Part shown: positions 54,014 through 62,313 of the stretch, piece by piece
Position numbering within the stretch: position 1 is the stretch's first letter
Layout of the letters: each line of letters opens with the position of its first letter
DNA from: Aestuariibius sp. HNIBRBA575
GTDB taxonomy: Bacteria > Pseudomonadota > Alphaproteobacteria > Rhodobacterales > Rhodobacteraceae
Length of the DNA: 64,000 nt
Direction: 5' to 3'
Assembly: GCF_040932005.1 (NCBI RefSeq)
Contig: NZ_CP162414.1
Coordinates: 3,127,501 to 3,191,500, forward strand
Translations under genes and position numbers: made by a program
The notes under the pieces: model-generated
What the model saw: only the letters and a program-made list of their open reading frames with translations
Database searches by the model: none
Told to the model about the DNA's origin: nothing

Positions 54014-55297
54014 TTACAAATCTGCAAAGTTCAGTGTCACGCGCAGTCCGCTGGGACTGTTTTGCGACAATTTCAGAGTGGCGCCATGTCGATCCGCCAC
54101 CGCCCGCACAAGAGCAAGCCCAAGACCCGAACCATCCGTGGTACGGGATGTTTCTAGGCGGACCATGGGTTTGATAATCTCTTTGAATTGGGTGGGATCC
54201 ACCCCCGGCCCATTATCCGAAACACTCAAAACATGCCCGTGAACCAACAGCGTGATCTGATCCCCGCCATGAACCAACGCATTCTGGATCAGATTCGCCA
54301 TCGCCTGAACCAGCATTTGACGATCCGCCTGAACCTGCGCGGGCGTGGTCACGTCAATCTGCAATTGCTTGTTTTCATCTTCGACCACCGGGCCGAATAT
54401 TTCCATCAGCTCTTGGGCGAGATCATCCAAAGCAACCGTTTTAAACCCATCATTGCCCTGCGCCGCTTCGATCCGGGCGACGCGCATTATCGTGTCGAAA
54501 ATCCCAGACAATCGTGTGGCCTCTTCTAGGGCGGCACCACGACCATCCCCGGGTGGCAACATTTCCAACTGTGCGCGCAAACGTGCCAAAGGCGTGCGCA
54601 AATCATGGGCGATGCTCGCACTTAGATGGCGGGTCTGCGACACAAGGCGTTCCAATTCGGCAGCCGTTAAATCCAACTGACGCGCCACGTCATCCAGATC
54701 ATCCTTTGATCGCTGATGGCCCGTGCGCGCCGTTAAATCCCCGGCCGCCAATCGTCCCAGTGTTTCGTTGATCCGCACGACCCGGCGCTGCGCCACAATC
54801 CCGGCCGCAAACCCGATAACAAGCGTCAGCGCGATCACAAGCCCGGCGGTTGTCCACAAAATACTGGCAAGCAGTTCCCGCGCCTGATCGCTTTCTTCTA
54901 GGGGGATGGCGACCATAACGGGAACGTCGTTGCTGTCATGCGCGACCAGCACACGCCAGACATCAGACCGAAACAAATTGCGGTCTAGGTCAATTGTGCC
55001 ACCACCGCGCGCCACAGCCCGCGCAAAGGGCATCGGCAATCCGCGCAAATTATCCAGCGGTCGCAGGATCATCGAAGGGGTATCGCCCTGCGCGTCCTCT
55101 AGGACAGCGGCCCTGGCGAGCGCGGTTAAGGTGGCATCAACCCGCCGCTCAATCGCATTCTGGCCGAGGGTCAGCGCCACAAAGATCGCCACCACAAACC
55201 CAACCGCGCTGATGGATGACAACAGCAATGACAGCCGTAACATCGACGACCGGCGCAGCCATTTAATGCGATCCCACAGCCTATTGACCAAAGACAT
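54014..55297 (-). CDS. Two-component sensor histidine kinase
   Basis: A 427-residue inner-membrane kinase. It has two transmembrane helices (about residues 19-44 and 144-168) flanking a periplasmic sensor of about 100 residues, then HAMP, HisKA with the phospho-accepting histidine H231 (SIAHDLRTPLARL), and a HATPase domain (N-box NLIQNALVHGG, G1 DNGPGVDP, G2 GSGLGLALVRA). The start at 55297 overlaps the response regulator by 17 bp. Kinases next to PepSY genes usually respond to metal, antimicrobial or redox cues, but no specific ligand can be named. Confidence 0.9.
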   Translation of the reverse strand: MSLVNRLWDRIKWLRRSSMLRLSLLLSSISAVGFVVAIFVALTLGQNAIERRVDATLTALARAAVLEDAQGDTPSMILRPLDNLRGLPMPFARAVARGGGTIDLDRNLFRSDVWRVLVAHDSNDVPVMVAIPLEESDQARELLASILWTTAGLVIALTLVIGFAAGIVAQRRVVRINETLGRLAAGDLTARTGHQRSKDDLDDVARQLDLTAAELERLVSQTRHLSASIAHDLRTPLARLRAQLEMLPPGDGRGAALEEATRLSGIFDTIMRVARIEAAQGNDGFKTVALDDLAQELMEIFGPVVEDENKQLQIDVTTPAQVQADRQMLVQAMANLIQNALVHGGDQITLLVHGHVLSVSDNGPGVDPTQFKEIIKPMVRLETSRTTDGSGLGLALVRAVADRHGATLKLSQNSPSGLRVTLNFADL

Positions 55298-55964
55298 ATC
55301 CTTCACCACGTCGCGTGCGCAAAAGTGCGGTTTCAAAAGGTTTATCAATTTTGGTCCGCAACCGGCTGATATGGGTTTCAACGACACTGGTTGTGGGATC
55401 AAAGCTCATGTCCCAAACCTGTTCCAACAGCATCGTTCGTGTGACCAGCCGACCGGGGCGACGCATGAAATATTCCAGCAATTTGAATTCTTTGGCCATC
55501 AGATCGATCCCTTGACCCTGCCGTTCACAGCGCCGGGACAACAGATCAAGGCTCAGGTCCCCATGACGCAGAACCGTCTGTGCTGCTTCTTCAGATTCGC
55601 CCCCATCCCGACGCCGTCCCAGCGCGCTCACACGGGCAGAAAGCTCCACAAAGGCGAACGGCTTGGTCAGGTAATCGTCCCCGCCCGCGTCAAATCCCTC
55701 CACTCTTGCATCGACCTCGGCGAGAGCCGTCAAAAACAATGCGGGCGTCACGTTTTTAGAGGCGCGCAGGGATTTCAGCACCGCCAACCCATCCAATCCC
55801 GGCACCATTCGGTCCAGGATCAACAGATCAAACTCTTGGCCCATGGCCGCCATCAACGCGTCTTTGCCATCCTCAAAATGATCGACAACATGGCCTTCTT
55901 CGCGCAGGCCACCTGCGATCCAAGGGCCCAATTGTTTGTCATCTTCCAGCAGCAAAATCCGCAT
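55281..55964 (-). CDS. OmpR-family response regulator
   Basis: A 227-residue regulator with a receiver domain (phospho-acceptor D51 in LLILDRMVPG, acidic D8/D9, lysine in YLTKPF) and a C-terminal winged helix (about residues 125-225; LARR-type start, REVIWG-like EFKLLEYFMRRPGRLVTRTML). It partners with the overlapping kinase gene. Direct repeats upstream of the PepSY gene (56453-56484) are its probable binding sites. Confidence 0.93.
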   Translation of the reverse strand: MRILLLEDDKQLGPWIAGGLREEGHVVDHFEDGKDALMAAMGQEFDLLILDRMVPGLDGLAVLKSLRASKNVTPALFLTALAEVDARVEGFDAGGDDYLTKPFAFVELSARVSALGRRRDGGESEEAAQTVLRHGDLSLDLLSRRCERQGQGIDLMAKEFKLLEYFMRRPGRLVTRTMLLEQVWDMSFDPTTSVVETHISRLRTKIDKPFETALLRTRRGEGYVFGQ

Positions 55965-56044
55965 GCGAAATCCCGAAATTTAGGTCACAGAAAGGCCGCC
56001 GTGACCGGCAGCCCCCTTTGGTATGGGTCGATGGTTTTTGATGT

Positions 56045-56389
56045 TTACGCCTCGTCCGCGTCATCATCATCGTCGTGGCTATCGCCATCATCACACCCTT
56101 CCCCCTCTAGCGCGACCTTTAGAACATCGCCTGTCTCAGCGGCGATCTCAACCTCCATTTCCGCGCCATCCGCGGTCAGGATTTCGATTTCATAGACCTG
56201 TGTACCGCGATGGGTTTCCAGCTCCACCTCTTGGACTTCGCCGGGGATTTCCTGCAACGCAATCGCGATGACCTGTTCCTCGGTCAACCCAGTAGCGATC
56301 GCCGCGGACTGCGCCGACACCATTCCAGCGACCCCCCCTGCGAAAACCAATCCAGACAGCGCGCCGCCGATGATCATGTGCTTGTTCAT
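56045..56389 (-). CDS. PepSY-domain secreted protein with acidic tail
   Basis: A 114-residue exported protein. A signal peptide covers about residues 1-26 (ending GMVSAQS), followed by one PepSY domain (LTEEQVIAIALQEIPGEVQEVELETHRGTQVYEIEILTADG in outline). The last 20 residues are unusual: CDDGDSHDDDDDADEA, a dense Asp/His/Cys tail that could bind cations. It is upstream of the two-component genes in the same direction and is preceded by direct repeats, so it is probably the main output of the system. PepSY proteins are thought to be periplasmic inhibitors or metal-linked modulators. Confidence 0.85.
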   Translation of the reverse strand: MNKHMIIGGALSGLVFAGGVAGMVSAQSAAIATGLTEEQVIAIALQEIPGEVQEVELETHRGTQVYEIEILTADGAEMEVEIAAETGDVLKVALEGEGCDDGDSHDDDDDADEA

Positions 56390-56452
56390 GTTTTTCTCCG
56401 TTCCTGAAAATGCAAAGGCGTTTTGCCCTGCGATGAAACAGAAATAGGGGGC

Positions 56453-56484
56453 CTATCTTACAGGTGCGCTGCAGCTAACTTACA
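56453..56484 (-). promoter_or_regulatory. Direct repeats, candidate OmpR-type response regulator sites
   Basis: CTATCTTACA (56453-56462) and CTAACTTACA (56475-56484) repeat with a 22 bp period (two helical turns), and the second arm also pairs with GTAAG at 56490-56494. OmpR-family regulators bind such tandem half-sites. They lie 64-95 bp upstream of the PepSY start. Confidence 0.6.
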
Positions 56485-56572
56485 ATTTCGTAAGGTAGCA
56501 GACACAACCACCAAATCGGCCAAACGCCCGCAATCTGCATTGCGACGACAACGGGATATGAAAAAGGTAAAG

Positions 56573-56648
56573 TGGTGAGCCGTGATGGGTTCGAACCATC
56601 GACCTACTGATTAAAAGTCAGTTGCTCTACCAACTGAGCTAACGGCCC
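56573..56648 (-). tRNA. tRNA-Lys (anticodon TTT)
   Basis: A 76-nt tRNA with the CCA end encoded. The acceptor stem is GGGCCGT/ACGGCTC with one G-U pair, the D-arm AGCTCAGTTGGTAGAGC, the anticodon loop CTTTTAA with TTT at 56613-56615, and the T-arm GGTTCGAACC. All arms fold canonically. It is transcribed leftward and is divergent from dapF. Confidence 0.97.
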
Positions 56649-56744
56649 ACTTTAGGTGGCCCTTCTATGAATGCCGCCCCGCAGCGTCAACCAGAAAAAT
56701 GCTTTCTCTGGAAGTTTTTATTTCGGCACTATATATGCCCCCTT

Positions 56745-57560
56745 ATGCAGGAAAAACGTATAGACGGCCTGCCCTTCATGAAGATGCATGGGCTGGGGAA
56801 TGATTTTGTAGTGGTTGATGAACGGCAAGGGCCCAGCGCGCTGACCGAAGATATCGTTGTGGCCATTGCGGATCGGCATCGGGGAATCGGTTTTGACCAA
56901 TTGGCCGTGCTGCAATCAACAAACGAGGCCGACGTTCATCTAGTGTTTTACAACGCCGATGGGTCAACATCTGGGGCCTGTGGCAACGCGACCCGCTGTA
57001 TTGCCCGCCATTTGATCGATGAAACCGGCAAAACCGACCTGATTCTGACCACCGAACGCGGCACATTATATGCGCGCGATGCTGGCAACGGGCTGACGTC
57101 GGTGAATATGGGTCATCCTCAGCTGTTATGGAACGAAGTGCCGCTGGCATCGGAAATGGACACGTTAAGCCTGCCGATTGAGGGGGCACCGACCGCCACT
57201 GGCATGGGCAATCCGCATTGTACGTTTTTTGTCGATGACGTTGATTCGATTGATCTGGCCGCTCAGGGTGCCTTGATCGAACATCACCCTCTTTATCCTG
57301 AACGGACCAACGTGCAGTTTGCCCATGTGATCGGCCCGGATCATCTGCGGATGCGGGTCTGGGAACGGGGCGTTGGGGTGACGCTTGCCTCGGGATCGTC
57401 GTCCTGTGCGACCACGGTGGCGGCTGCGCGGCGTGGCATTACGGGGCGCAAGGTCACCATTGAACTGGATGGCGGGACTATTCAGATTGATTGGCGCGAT
57501 GATGGTGTCTGGATGACGGGGCCCACCGCCCATGTGGCCGACGGCATCTGGAGGCTGTGA
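56745..57560 (+). CDS. dapF: Diaminopimelate epimerase DapF
   Basis: A 271-residue cofactor-independent epimerase converting LL- to meso-diaminopimelate for lysine and peptidoglycan synthesis. The two catalytic cysteines are C79 (SGACGNATRC) and C221 (SGSSSCATTVAA). The ATG at 56745 is used: homologs begin shortly before FMKMHGLGNDF, and a longer frame adds 26 unrelated residues. No clear ribosome-binding site precedes it, and TATATATG lies just upstream, so the transcript could be short-leadered. Its stop lies 1 bp before mtaB. Confidence 0.93.
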   Translation: MQEKRIDGLPFMKMHGLGNDFVVVDERQGPSALTEDIVVAIADRHRGIGFDQLAVLQSTNEADVHLVFYNADGSTSGACGNATRCIARHLIDETGKTDLILTTERGTLYARDAGNGLTSVNMGHPQLLWNEVPLASEMDTLSLPIEGAPTATGMGNPHCTFFVDDVDSIDLAAQGALIEHHPLYPERTNVQFAHVIGPDHLRMRVWERGVGVTLASGSSSCATTVAAARRGITGRKVTIELDGGTIQIDWRDDGVWMTGPTAHVADGIWRL

Positions 57561-57561
57561 C

Positions 57562-58830
57562 ATGAGCGCGCCCAAATTCACCGCCCCCAAATTCACCACG
57601 CAGGGCTGTCGCCTGAACGCCTATGAAACCGAAGCGATGAAGGAACTGGCAACCCAAGCCGGCCTGAGCAACGCCATGGTGATCAACACCTGCGCCGTCA
57701 CCGCCGAAGCCGTGCGCAAAGCCAAACAGGAAATCCGCAAACTGCGCCGTGAAAACCCGGATGCCCCGCTGATCGTCACCGGTTGTGCGGCGCAAACCGA
57801 ACCCGAAACATTTGCCAATATGGCCGAAGTGACCCGCGTCATCGGCAATACCGAAAAAATGCAGCCGGAAACTTGGGCCAATATGGTGCCAAATCTGATC
57901 GGTGACACGGAAAAGGTCGCCGTGGACGACATCATGTCCGTTACCGAAACGGCAGGGCATTTGATCGATGGGTTTGGCACCCGCAGTCGCGCCTATGTGC
58001 AGGTGCAAAATGGCTGTGATCACCGCTGCACGTTTTGCATCATTCCCTATGGTCGCGGCAATTCGCGGTCGGTCCCTGCCGGTGTGGTTGTGGATCAGAT
58101 CAAACGCCTCGTGGATCGCGGCTATAACGAAGTGGTGCTGACCGGCGTTGATCTGACGTCGTGGGGGGCGGACCTGCCTGCGCAGCCCAAACTGGGCGAT
58201 CTGGTGATGCGCATCCTGAAACTGGTGCCTGACCTGCCACGCCTGCGCATTTCATCGATTGATTCCATTGAGGTCGACGAAAACCTGATGATGGCCATCG
58301 CAACCGAACCGCGATTGATGCCGCATCTGCATCTCAGCCTGCAGCATGGCGACAACCTGATCCTGAAACGGATGAAACGTCGCCATTCGCGCGACGATGC
58401 CATCGCGTTTACCCAACAGGCGTTGAAACTGCGCCCGGACATGACCTTTGGCGCGGATATCATCGCTGGTTTTCCCACGGAAACCGACGCTGCCTTTGAA
58501 AATTCGTTGAAACTGGTGGATGATTGCAACCTGACATGGCTGCATGTGTTTCCCTATTCAATCCGCCAAGGCACGCCCGCCGCGCGCATGCCACAGGTCA
58601 ACGGCAAAGACATCAAAACCCGCGCCGCCCAGCTGCGGGCCGCTGGGGATACCCGCGTTCAGACCCACCTGACGGGGCAGACCGGAAAAACCCATCACAT
58701 CCTGCTGGAAAATCCACGTATGGGACGCACCGAACAATTTGCCGAAGTGATCTTTGACACTGACCAACCCGAAAGTCAGATCATCACCGCGCAAATCACC
58801 GGCACCCGAGGAACACAGCTTACGGCTTAG
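57562..58830 (+). CDS. mtaB: tRNA ms2t6A37 methylthiotransferase MtaB
   Basis: A 422-residue radical-SAM methylthiotransferase that converts t6A37 to ms2t6A37 in tRNAs reading ANN codons, such as tRNA-Lys. The N-terminal domain has the auxiliary cluster cysteines C16, C44 and C75 (TTQGCRLNAYE, INTCAVT, VTGCAAQ), the radical-SAM cysteines are C152, C156 and C159 (GCDHRCTFC), and a TRAM-like end follows. The start at 57562 follows GGAGGCTGTGAC, 1 bp after the dapF stop. The dapF-mtaB pairing is conserved in many alphaproteobacteria. Confidence 0.94.
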   Translation: MSAPKFTAPKFTTQGCRLNAYETEAMKELATQAGLSNAMVINTCAVTAEAVRKAKQEIRKLRRENPDAPLIVTGCAAQTEPETFANMAEVTRVIGNTEKMQPETWANMVPNLIGDTEKVAVDDIMSVTETAGHLIDGFGTRSRAYVQVQNGCDHRCTFCIIPYGRGNSRSVPAGVVVDQIKRLVDRGYNEVVLTGVDLTSWGADLPAQPKLGDLVMRILKLVPDLPRLRISSIDSIEVDENLMMAIATEPRLMPHLHLSLQHGDNLILKRMKRRHSRDDAIAFTQQALKLRPDMTFGADIIAGFPTETDAAFENSLKLVDDCNLTWLHVFPYSIRQGTPAARMPQVNGKDIKTRAAQLRAAGDTRVQTHLTGQTGKTHHILLENPRMGRTEQFAEVIFDTDQPESQIITAQITGTRGTQLTA

Positions 58831-58852
58831 GCTTTTGGTGGTATAAATAGTC

Positions 58853-59485
58853 ATGACCCAACCCATCCTCTATTCCTTTCGTCGCTGCCCCTATGCCATG
58901 CGCGCACGTCTGGCGATTGCCAGCGCGCAGGTATCAGTTGAGCTGCGTGAAATCGTTTTGCGCGACAAACCCGATGCGTTTTTGGCGGTTTCGCCCTCTG
59001 GCACCGTGCCCAGTCTGGCGGCACAGCCCGAAAACATCGATGAAAGTTTTGACATCATGCGATGGGCGCTGAACCAGAACGATCCAGAAAACCTGCTGGA
59101 TATGCCGGCTTCGGGTTTGGACTTGATCACGCAGGCCGATGGCCCATTCAAAGACGCGCTGGATTACACCAAATATGCCTCTCGTCATCCGGACAAAGAT
59201 TCAGAGACGGAACGCGCCACCGCCATGGCGTTTCTGGCGCAGCTCAACGATCAATTGGACGGGCAGGACTATCTGTTTGGCACCGCACCGCGACTGGCTG
59301 ACTTGGCCATTCTGCCATTTGTGCGGCAATTTGCGATGATCGACAAAGCCCGCTTTGACGCAGAGGCAGGTCCACACCTGTCCCGTTGGCTAGAGGCATT
59401 TCTGGCCAGTGACCGACTGGCATCAATCATGCAGAAATACCCAGCTTGGAAAGAGGGCGACGAAATCACCCTCTTTCCGGCTTGA
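58853..59485 (+). CDS. Glutathione S-transferase-like protein
   Basis: A 210-residue protein with a thioredoxin-fold N-terminal domain (ILYSFRRCPYAMRARLAI, with a CPYA motif near residue 12) and SGTVPSLA, where cis-proline contacts glutathione, followed by an all-helical C-terminal domain (DYLFGTAPRLADLAILPFVRQF). The cysteine suggests a glutaredoxin-like or omega-type thiol activity rather than classic conjugation. It follows mtaB by 22 bp and converges on the lumazine synthase gene. Confidence 0.85.
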   Translation: MTQPILYSFRRCPYAMRARLAIASAQVSVELREIVLRDKPDAFLAVSPSGTVPSLAAQPENIDESFDIMRWALNQNDPENLLDMPASGLDLITQADGPFKDALDYTKYASRHPDKDSETERATAMAFLAQLNDQLDGQDYLFGTAPRLADLAILPFVRQFAMIDKARFDAEAGPHLSRWLEAFLASDRLASIMQKYPAWKEGDEITLFPA

Positions 59486-59497
59486 ATCTGGCTTAGA

Positions 59498-59929
59498 TCA
59501 CGCCAATGCCGCGCGTGTCTGGGTGATTTTCAGCGCAGCCTGCCCGGCTTCGCGGCCCTTTTCGACAAAATGCGCACGATAGATCGCGTTGTGATGGTCG
59601 GTTTCCTGATAGTGATGCGGCGTCAGGGACACGGACAAAATCGGCACGCCCGTATCCAGCCCCACACGCATCAGCCCATCGACCACGGCCTGCGCGACAA
59701 AATCATGACGGTAAATCCCGCCATCCACCACAAAGGCAGCCGCAGCGATCGCCGCGTATTTACCGGTCTTGGCCAATTCCTGCGCCAATAGCGGCATTTC
59801 AAATGCGCCGGGTACGTCAAACACATCAATCTGATCGGCGGGAATGATGTCGCAAAACCCATCATAGGCGCGATCAACGATATCGGAATGCCAATGTGCC
59901 TTAACAAAGGCATAGCGGGTGTGTGTCAT
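59498..59929 (-). CDS. ribH: 6,7-dimethyl-8-ribityllumazine synthase, RibH2-like
   Basis: A 143-residue enzyme of riboflavin synthesis joining the pyrimidine and butanone phosphate precursors. It has the family elements FVKAHWHSDIVDRAYDGF, VPGAFEMPLLAQ, and YRHDFVAQAVVDGLMRVGLDTGVPIL. The usual start (N..R.N) is replaced by KAHWHSD, and the normally conserved catalytic loop is ETDHHNA, which is the pattern of the second lumazine synthase type (RibH2) of Brucella and Mesorhizobium. An AGGAGAAAAGA site precedes the ATG. An FMN riboswitch lies upstream. Confidence 0.9.
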   Translation of the reverse strand: MTHTRYAFVKAHWHSDIVDRAYDGFCDIIPADQIDVFDVPGAFEMPLLAQELAKTGKYAAIAAAAFVVDGGIYRHDFVAQAVVDGLMRVGLDTGVPILSVSLTPHHYQETDHHNAIYRAHFVEKGREAGQAALKITQTRAALA

Positions 59930-60007
59930 TCTTTTCTCCTTTAGCAACTGACACGTCACCCAAGGCGATAACGAACAACATGGTCTGCCCAAGGGCATCC
60001 AGTTATA

Positions 60008-60150
60008 CGGTCTCTTCCATCCGGACTTTCACCGTCGGCTCCGGCATCGCACCGGATCTGCTGACCATCGGGGTTGCCGATGCGCTCGCGGGCTCGTGGT
60101 GTGATCCACATACCGCCGGTGGGGAATTGCACCCCGCCCTGAGAACATCC
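60008..60150 (-). promoter_or_regulatory. FMN riboswitch (RFN element) controlling the ribH2-like gene
   Basis: On the minus strand the RFN blocks appear in order: CAGGGCGGGGTGCAATTCC, CACCGGCGGTA, a variable arm, GCCCGCGAGC, CAGATCCGGTGCGATGCCGG, GCCGACGGTGAAAGTCCGGA and TGGAAGAGACC. The 3' end lies about 79 bp before the ribH2-like ATG. GCCCTTGGGC between them may be part of the expression platform. FMN would lower expression. Ends are approximate. Confidence 0.92.
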
Positions 60151-60216
60151 CTGACTTGCCAATCTTCGCCTTGATGCGCAAGCTCTATCCCACCAACCTG
60201 ATCGAAAGGCCAATTG

Positions 60217-60819
60217 ATGAAACTGATCATGTCCCCCGCCAGCCCCTTTGCCCGCAAACCCCGCATTGTGCTGCGCGAAACGGGTCAGTTGGATCAAACC
60301 CAAGAGGTTCTGGTTCACACCACGCCCTTTGACACCGCAGATGAGGTGGCCGCCGCAAACCCGCTGGGCAAAATCCCGGCGCTGGTACGCAATGATGGCC
60401 CGACATTGTATGACAGCCGCGTTATCTGTCGGTTCCTGAACGATCGCGCGCAGGCATCGCTGTATCCCGCGACGCGCATTTGGGAAATGTTGACATTAGA
60501 AGCCACCGCCGATGGCCTGATGGAGGCCGCCGTGTCCATGACCTATGAGGCCCGCTTCAAAGGCACAAAAGGCGCGTCCGGGGATTGGATCGACACGCAG
60601 TGGGCCAAAATTGACCGCACGCTGGACACCATCGAATCGCAATGGATGAGCCACCTAGAAGGCCCGCTGAATATCGGCCAGATCGGCATGGCCAGTGCGC
60701 TGGCTTATGTGGATTTCCGGCATGATTCCCGCAAATGGCGCGCACAGCACCCGGTTTTGGCCGCATGGGAGGCAGAATTTGCAAAAAGACCGGCCATGGT
60801 GGACACCAAGCCGGCCTAA
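60217..60819 (+). CDS. Glutathione S-transferase family protein
   Basis: A 200-residue protein with a thioredoxin-like N-terminal domain (LIMSPASPFARKPRIVLRETG, NPLGKIPALV with the cis-proline, and YDSRVICRFL for the glutamyl contact) and a helical C-terminal domain. Serine, not cysteine, occupies the usual active position (SPASPFA), which is typical of conjugating GSTs. The start is ATG at 60217 with an AAAGG site; a TTG one codon earlier is less likely. It is divergent from the riboswitch. Its substrate is unknown. Confidence 0.87.
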   Translation: MKLIMSPASPFARKPRIVLRETGQLDQTQEVLVHTTPFDTADEVAAANPLGKIPALVRNDGPTLYDSRVICRFLNDRAQASLYPATRIWEMLTLEATADGLMEAAVSMTYEARFKGTKGASGDWIDTQWAKIDRTLDTIESQWMSHLEGPLNIGQIGMASALAYVDFRHDSRKWRAQHPVLAAWEAEFAKRPAMVDTKPA

Positions 60820-60838
60820 ATACGCGTCAAAGTTGGGG

Positions 60839-61486
60839 TTAGTAGGAAAAGCTAACCCCGAAATTCACAGCATTGATCACCAGATCGGTTTCCAATGTGC
60901 CGTCGGTTTCCAGATCAACCGATAGGGGCGAATAGCTGACTTTGTATTCGCCAAACACGGCCCAGCTGTCGTTAATTTCATAGCTGACACCGCCCAGCAA
61001 TGCGACGGCAGGACCACCGATCTGGAATTCAAACGTGTCTGATCCGCCTTTGGTCACTTCGACATGTGGGATCGAAATCCCGACACCTGCCCCAACATAA
61101 GGCGTGATCTGGCCCCATTGATCGTTCCAGCGGCGATAGGCATTGGCCGTCAGGATGTTGACACCATCGGTAAATTCCAACGTGTCATAGCCATTGTCCG
61201 TGAGGGTGCTGTCGCTGGCGTAAACCTTGGAATGGCTGAAATCGATGCCATAGCCAAACCGATCATTGCGCCAGTATGTCCCCCGCAGACCATAATAGGG
61301 GGGCATTTCGAATGACCGCCCCAGCCATGCGGCCAGAAAATCCTCTTCTCCGATGACGGGATCATCGACAAAAACCCGCGAATGCGCCGCTTCTTGGGCA
61401 CCGAGATAAAAGCTCAGCTCTACTTCGGCAAAGGCCATAGCAGGCAAAGAGGTCAGGGCAGTTGCAAGAGCGAGTCGCGTAAACAT
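60839..61486 (-). CDS. Outer-membrane beta-barrel protein (possible LpxQ-like lipid A oxidase)
   Basis: A 215-residue protein with a signal peptide (cleavage after about MAFA, residue 19) and an eight-strand barrel pattern of alternating residues. The C-terminal strand ends VNFGVSFSY, with the terminal aromatic required by the BAM machinery. The start YLGAQEAAHS is similar to proteins named lipid A oxidase (LpxQ) in Rhizobiales and Rhodobacterales, but this assignment is from memory of family resemblance. The ATG at 61486 has a weak AGAAAGAAA site. It converges with the GST gene and is divergent from the cytochrome bc1 operon. Confidence 0.7.
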   Translation of the reverse strand: MFTRLALATALTSLPAMAFAEVELSFYLGAQEAAHSRVFVDDPVIGEEDFLAAWLGRSFEMPPYYGLRGTYWRNDRFGYGIDFSHSKVYASDSTLTDNGYDTLEFTDGVNILTANAYRRWNDQWGQITPYVGAGVGISIPHVEVTKGGSDTFEFQIGGPAVALLGGVSYEINDSWAVFGEYKVSYSPLSVDLETDGTLETDLVINAVNFGVSFSY

Positions 61487-61737
61487 GGATTTTTCTTTCT
61501 GAAGGGTTGGGGTGAAAATAGGCCCTGCCCCCTGCGCAAACAAGCCATCAGGGGTGATGTTTTTGCATCAACGCGACGATTCGCCCCCGGTTGTATCCGA
61601 TTCAACCCTATCTGCGCCCGAATGTCCGCTGGACTGACATGACTTTGCCCGTTAGACAGCCCCGAATGGGCCCTGTTTTCAGCGCCCGTCCGATACCTAT
61701 GGGCCCAAAAGGCCTGGCAACCACGGAGATGCACCCA

Positions 61738-62301
61738 GTGTCACACGCCGACGACCATCAGGGCAGCCGCCGCGACTTCATCTACTACGCCACCGCTGGC
61801 GCAGGTGCTGTCGCCACTGGCGCCGCAGTCTGGCCGCTAGTCAACCAGATGAACCCATCCGCCGATGTCCGCGCAGCCGCGACAAAAACTGTCGACATTT
61901 CCGGGATCACACCCGGCACGCAGTTGACTGTTCTTTGGCAAGGTAAACCAGTGTTTATCCGCCGCCGGACAACCAGCGAAATCGAAGAAGCCCGTGCCGT
62001 TGATCTGGCTGATCTGTCAGATCAGATCGCACGCAACGGCAACGGCCCAGAAGGCGCGCCAGCAACCGATGAAAATCGTGCGTTGGACGAAGCTGGCGAA
62101 TGGCTGGTTCAGATGGGCCTGTGTACGCACCTTGGGTGTGTGCCTTTGGGTGACGGCGCTGGTGATTTCCACGGCTGGTTCTGCCCATGTCACGGGTCGC
62201 ATTACGACACGTCCGGTCGCATCCGTAAGGGTCCCGCACCTGAGAACCTCCCGGTTCCGGTCGCTGGTTTCCTTGACGAAAACACAATTCAACTCGGTTA
62301 A
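61738..62301 (+). CDS. petA: Ubiquinol-cytochrome c reductase iron-sulfur (Rieske) subunit
   Basis: A 187-residue Rieske protein of the cytochrome bc1 complex, anchored by an N-terminal helix after the twin-arginine motif [16 protein letters not shown] (residues 10-25). The cluster ligands are C129, H131, C149 and H152 (CTHLGC, CPCHGS), and C134-C151 form the disulfide. GTG at 61738 is chosen because the family starts near [13 protein letters not shown] and GGAG lies 9 bp upstream; an in-frame ATG nine bases earlier touches the GGAG. It is first in the petABC operon. Confidence 0.95.
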   Translation: MSHADDHQGSRRDFIYYATAGAGAVATGAAVWPLVNQMNPSADVRAAATKTVDISGITPGTQLTVLWQGKPVFIRRRTTSEIEEARAVDLADLSDQIARNGNGPEGAPATDENRALDEAGEWLVQMGLCTHLGCVPLGDGAGDFHGWFCPCHGSHYDTSGRIRKGPAPENLPVPVAGFLDENTIQLG

Positions 62302-62313
62302 GGAGACGGTATC

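Noticed and set aside
55983..56006. GGTCAC / GTGACC stem-loop after the PepSY gene, considered as terminator
   Set aside because: The stem is only 6 bp with a 12-nt loop and no T-run, too weak to call.
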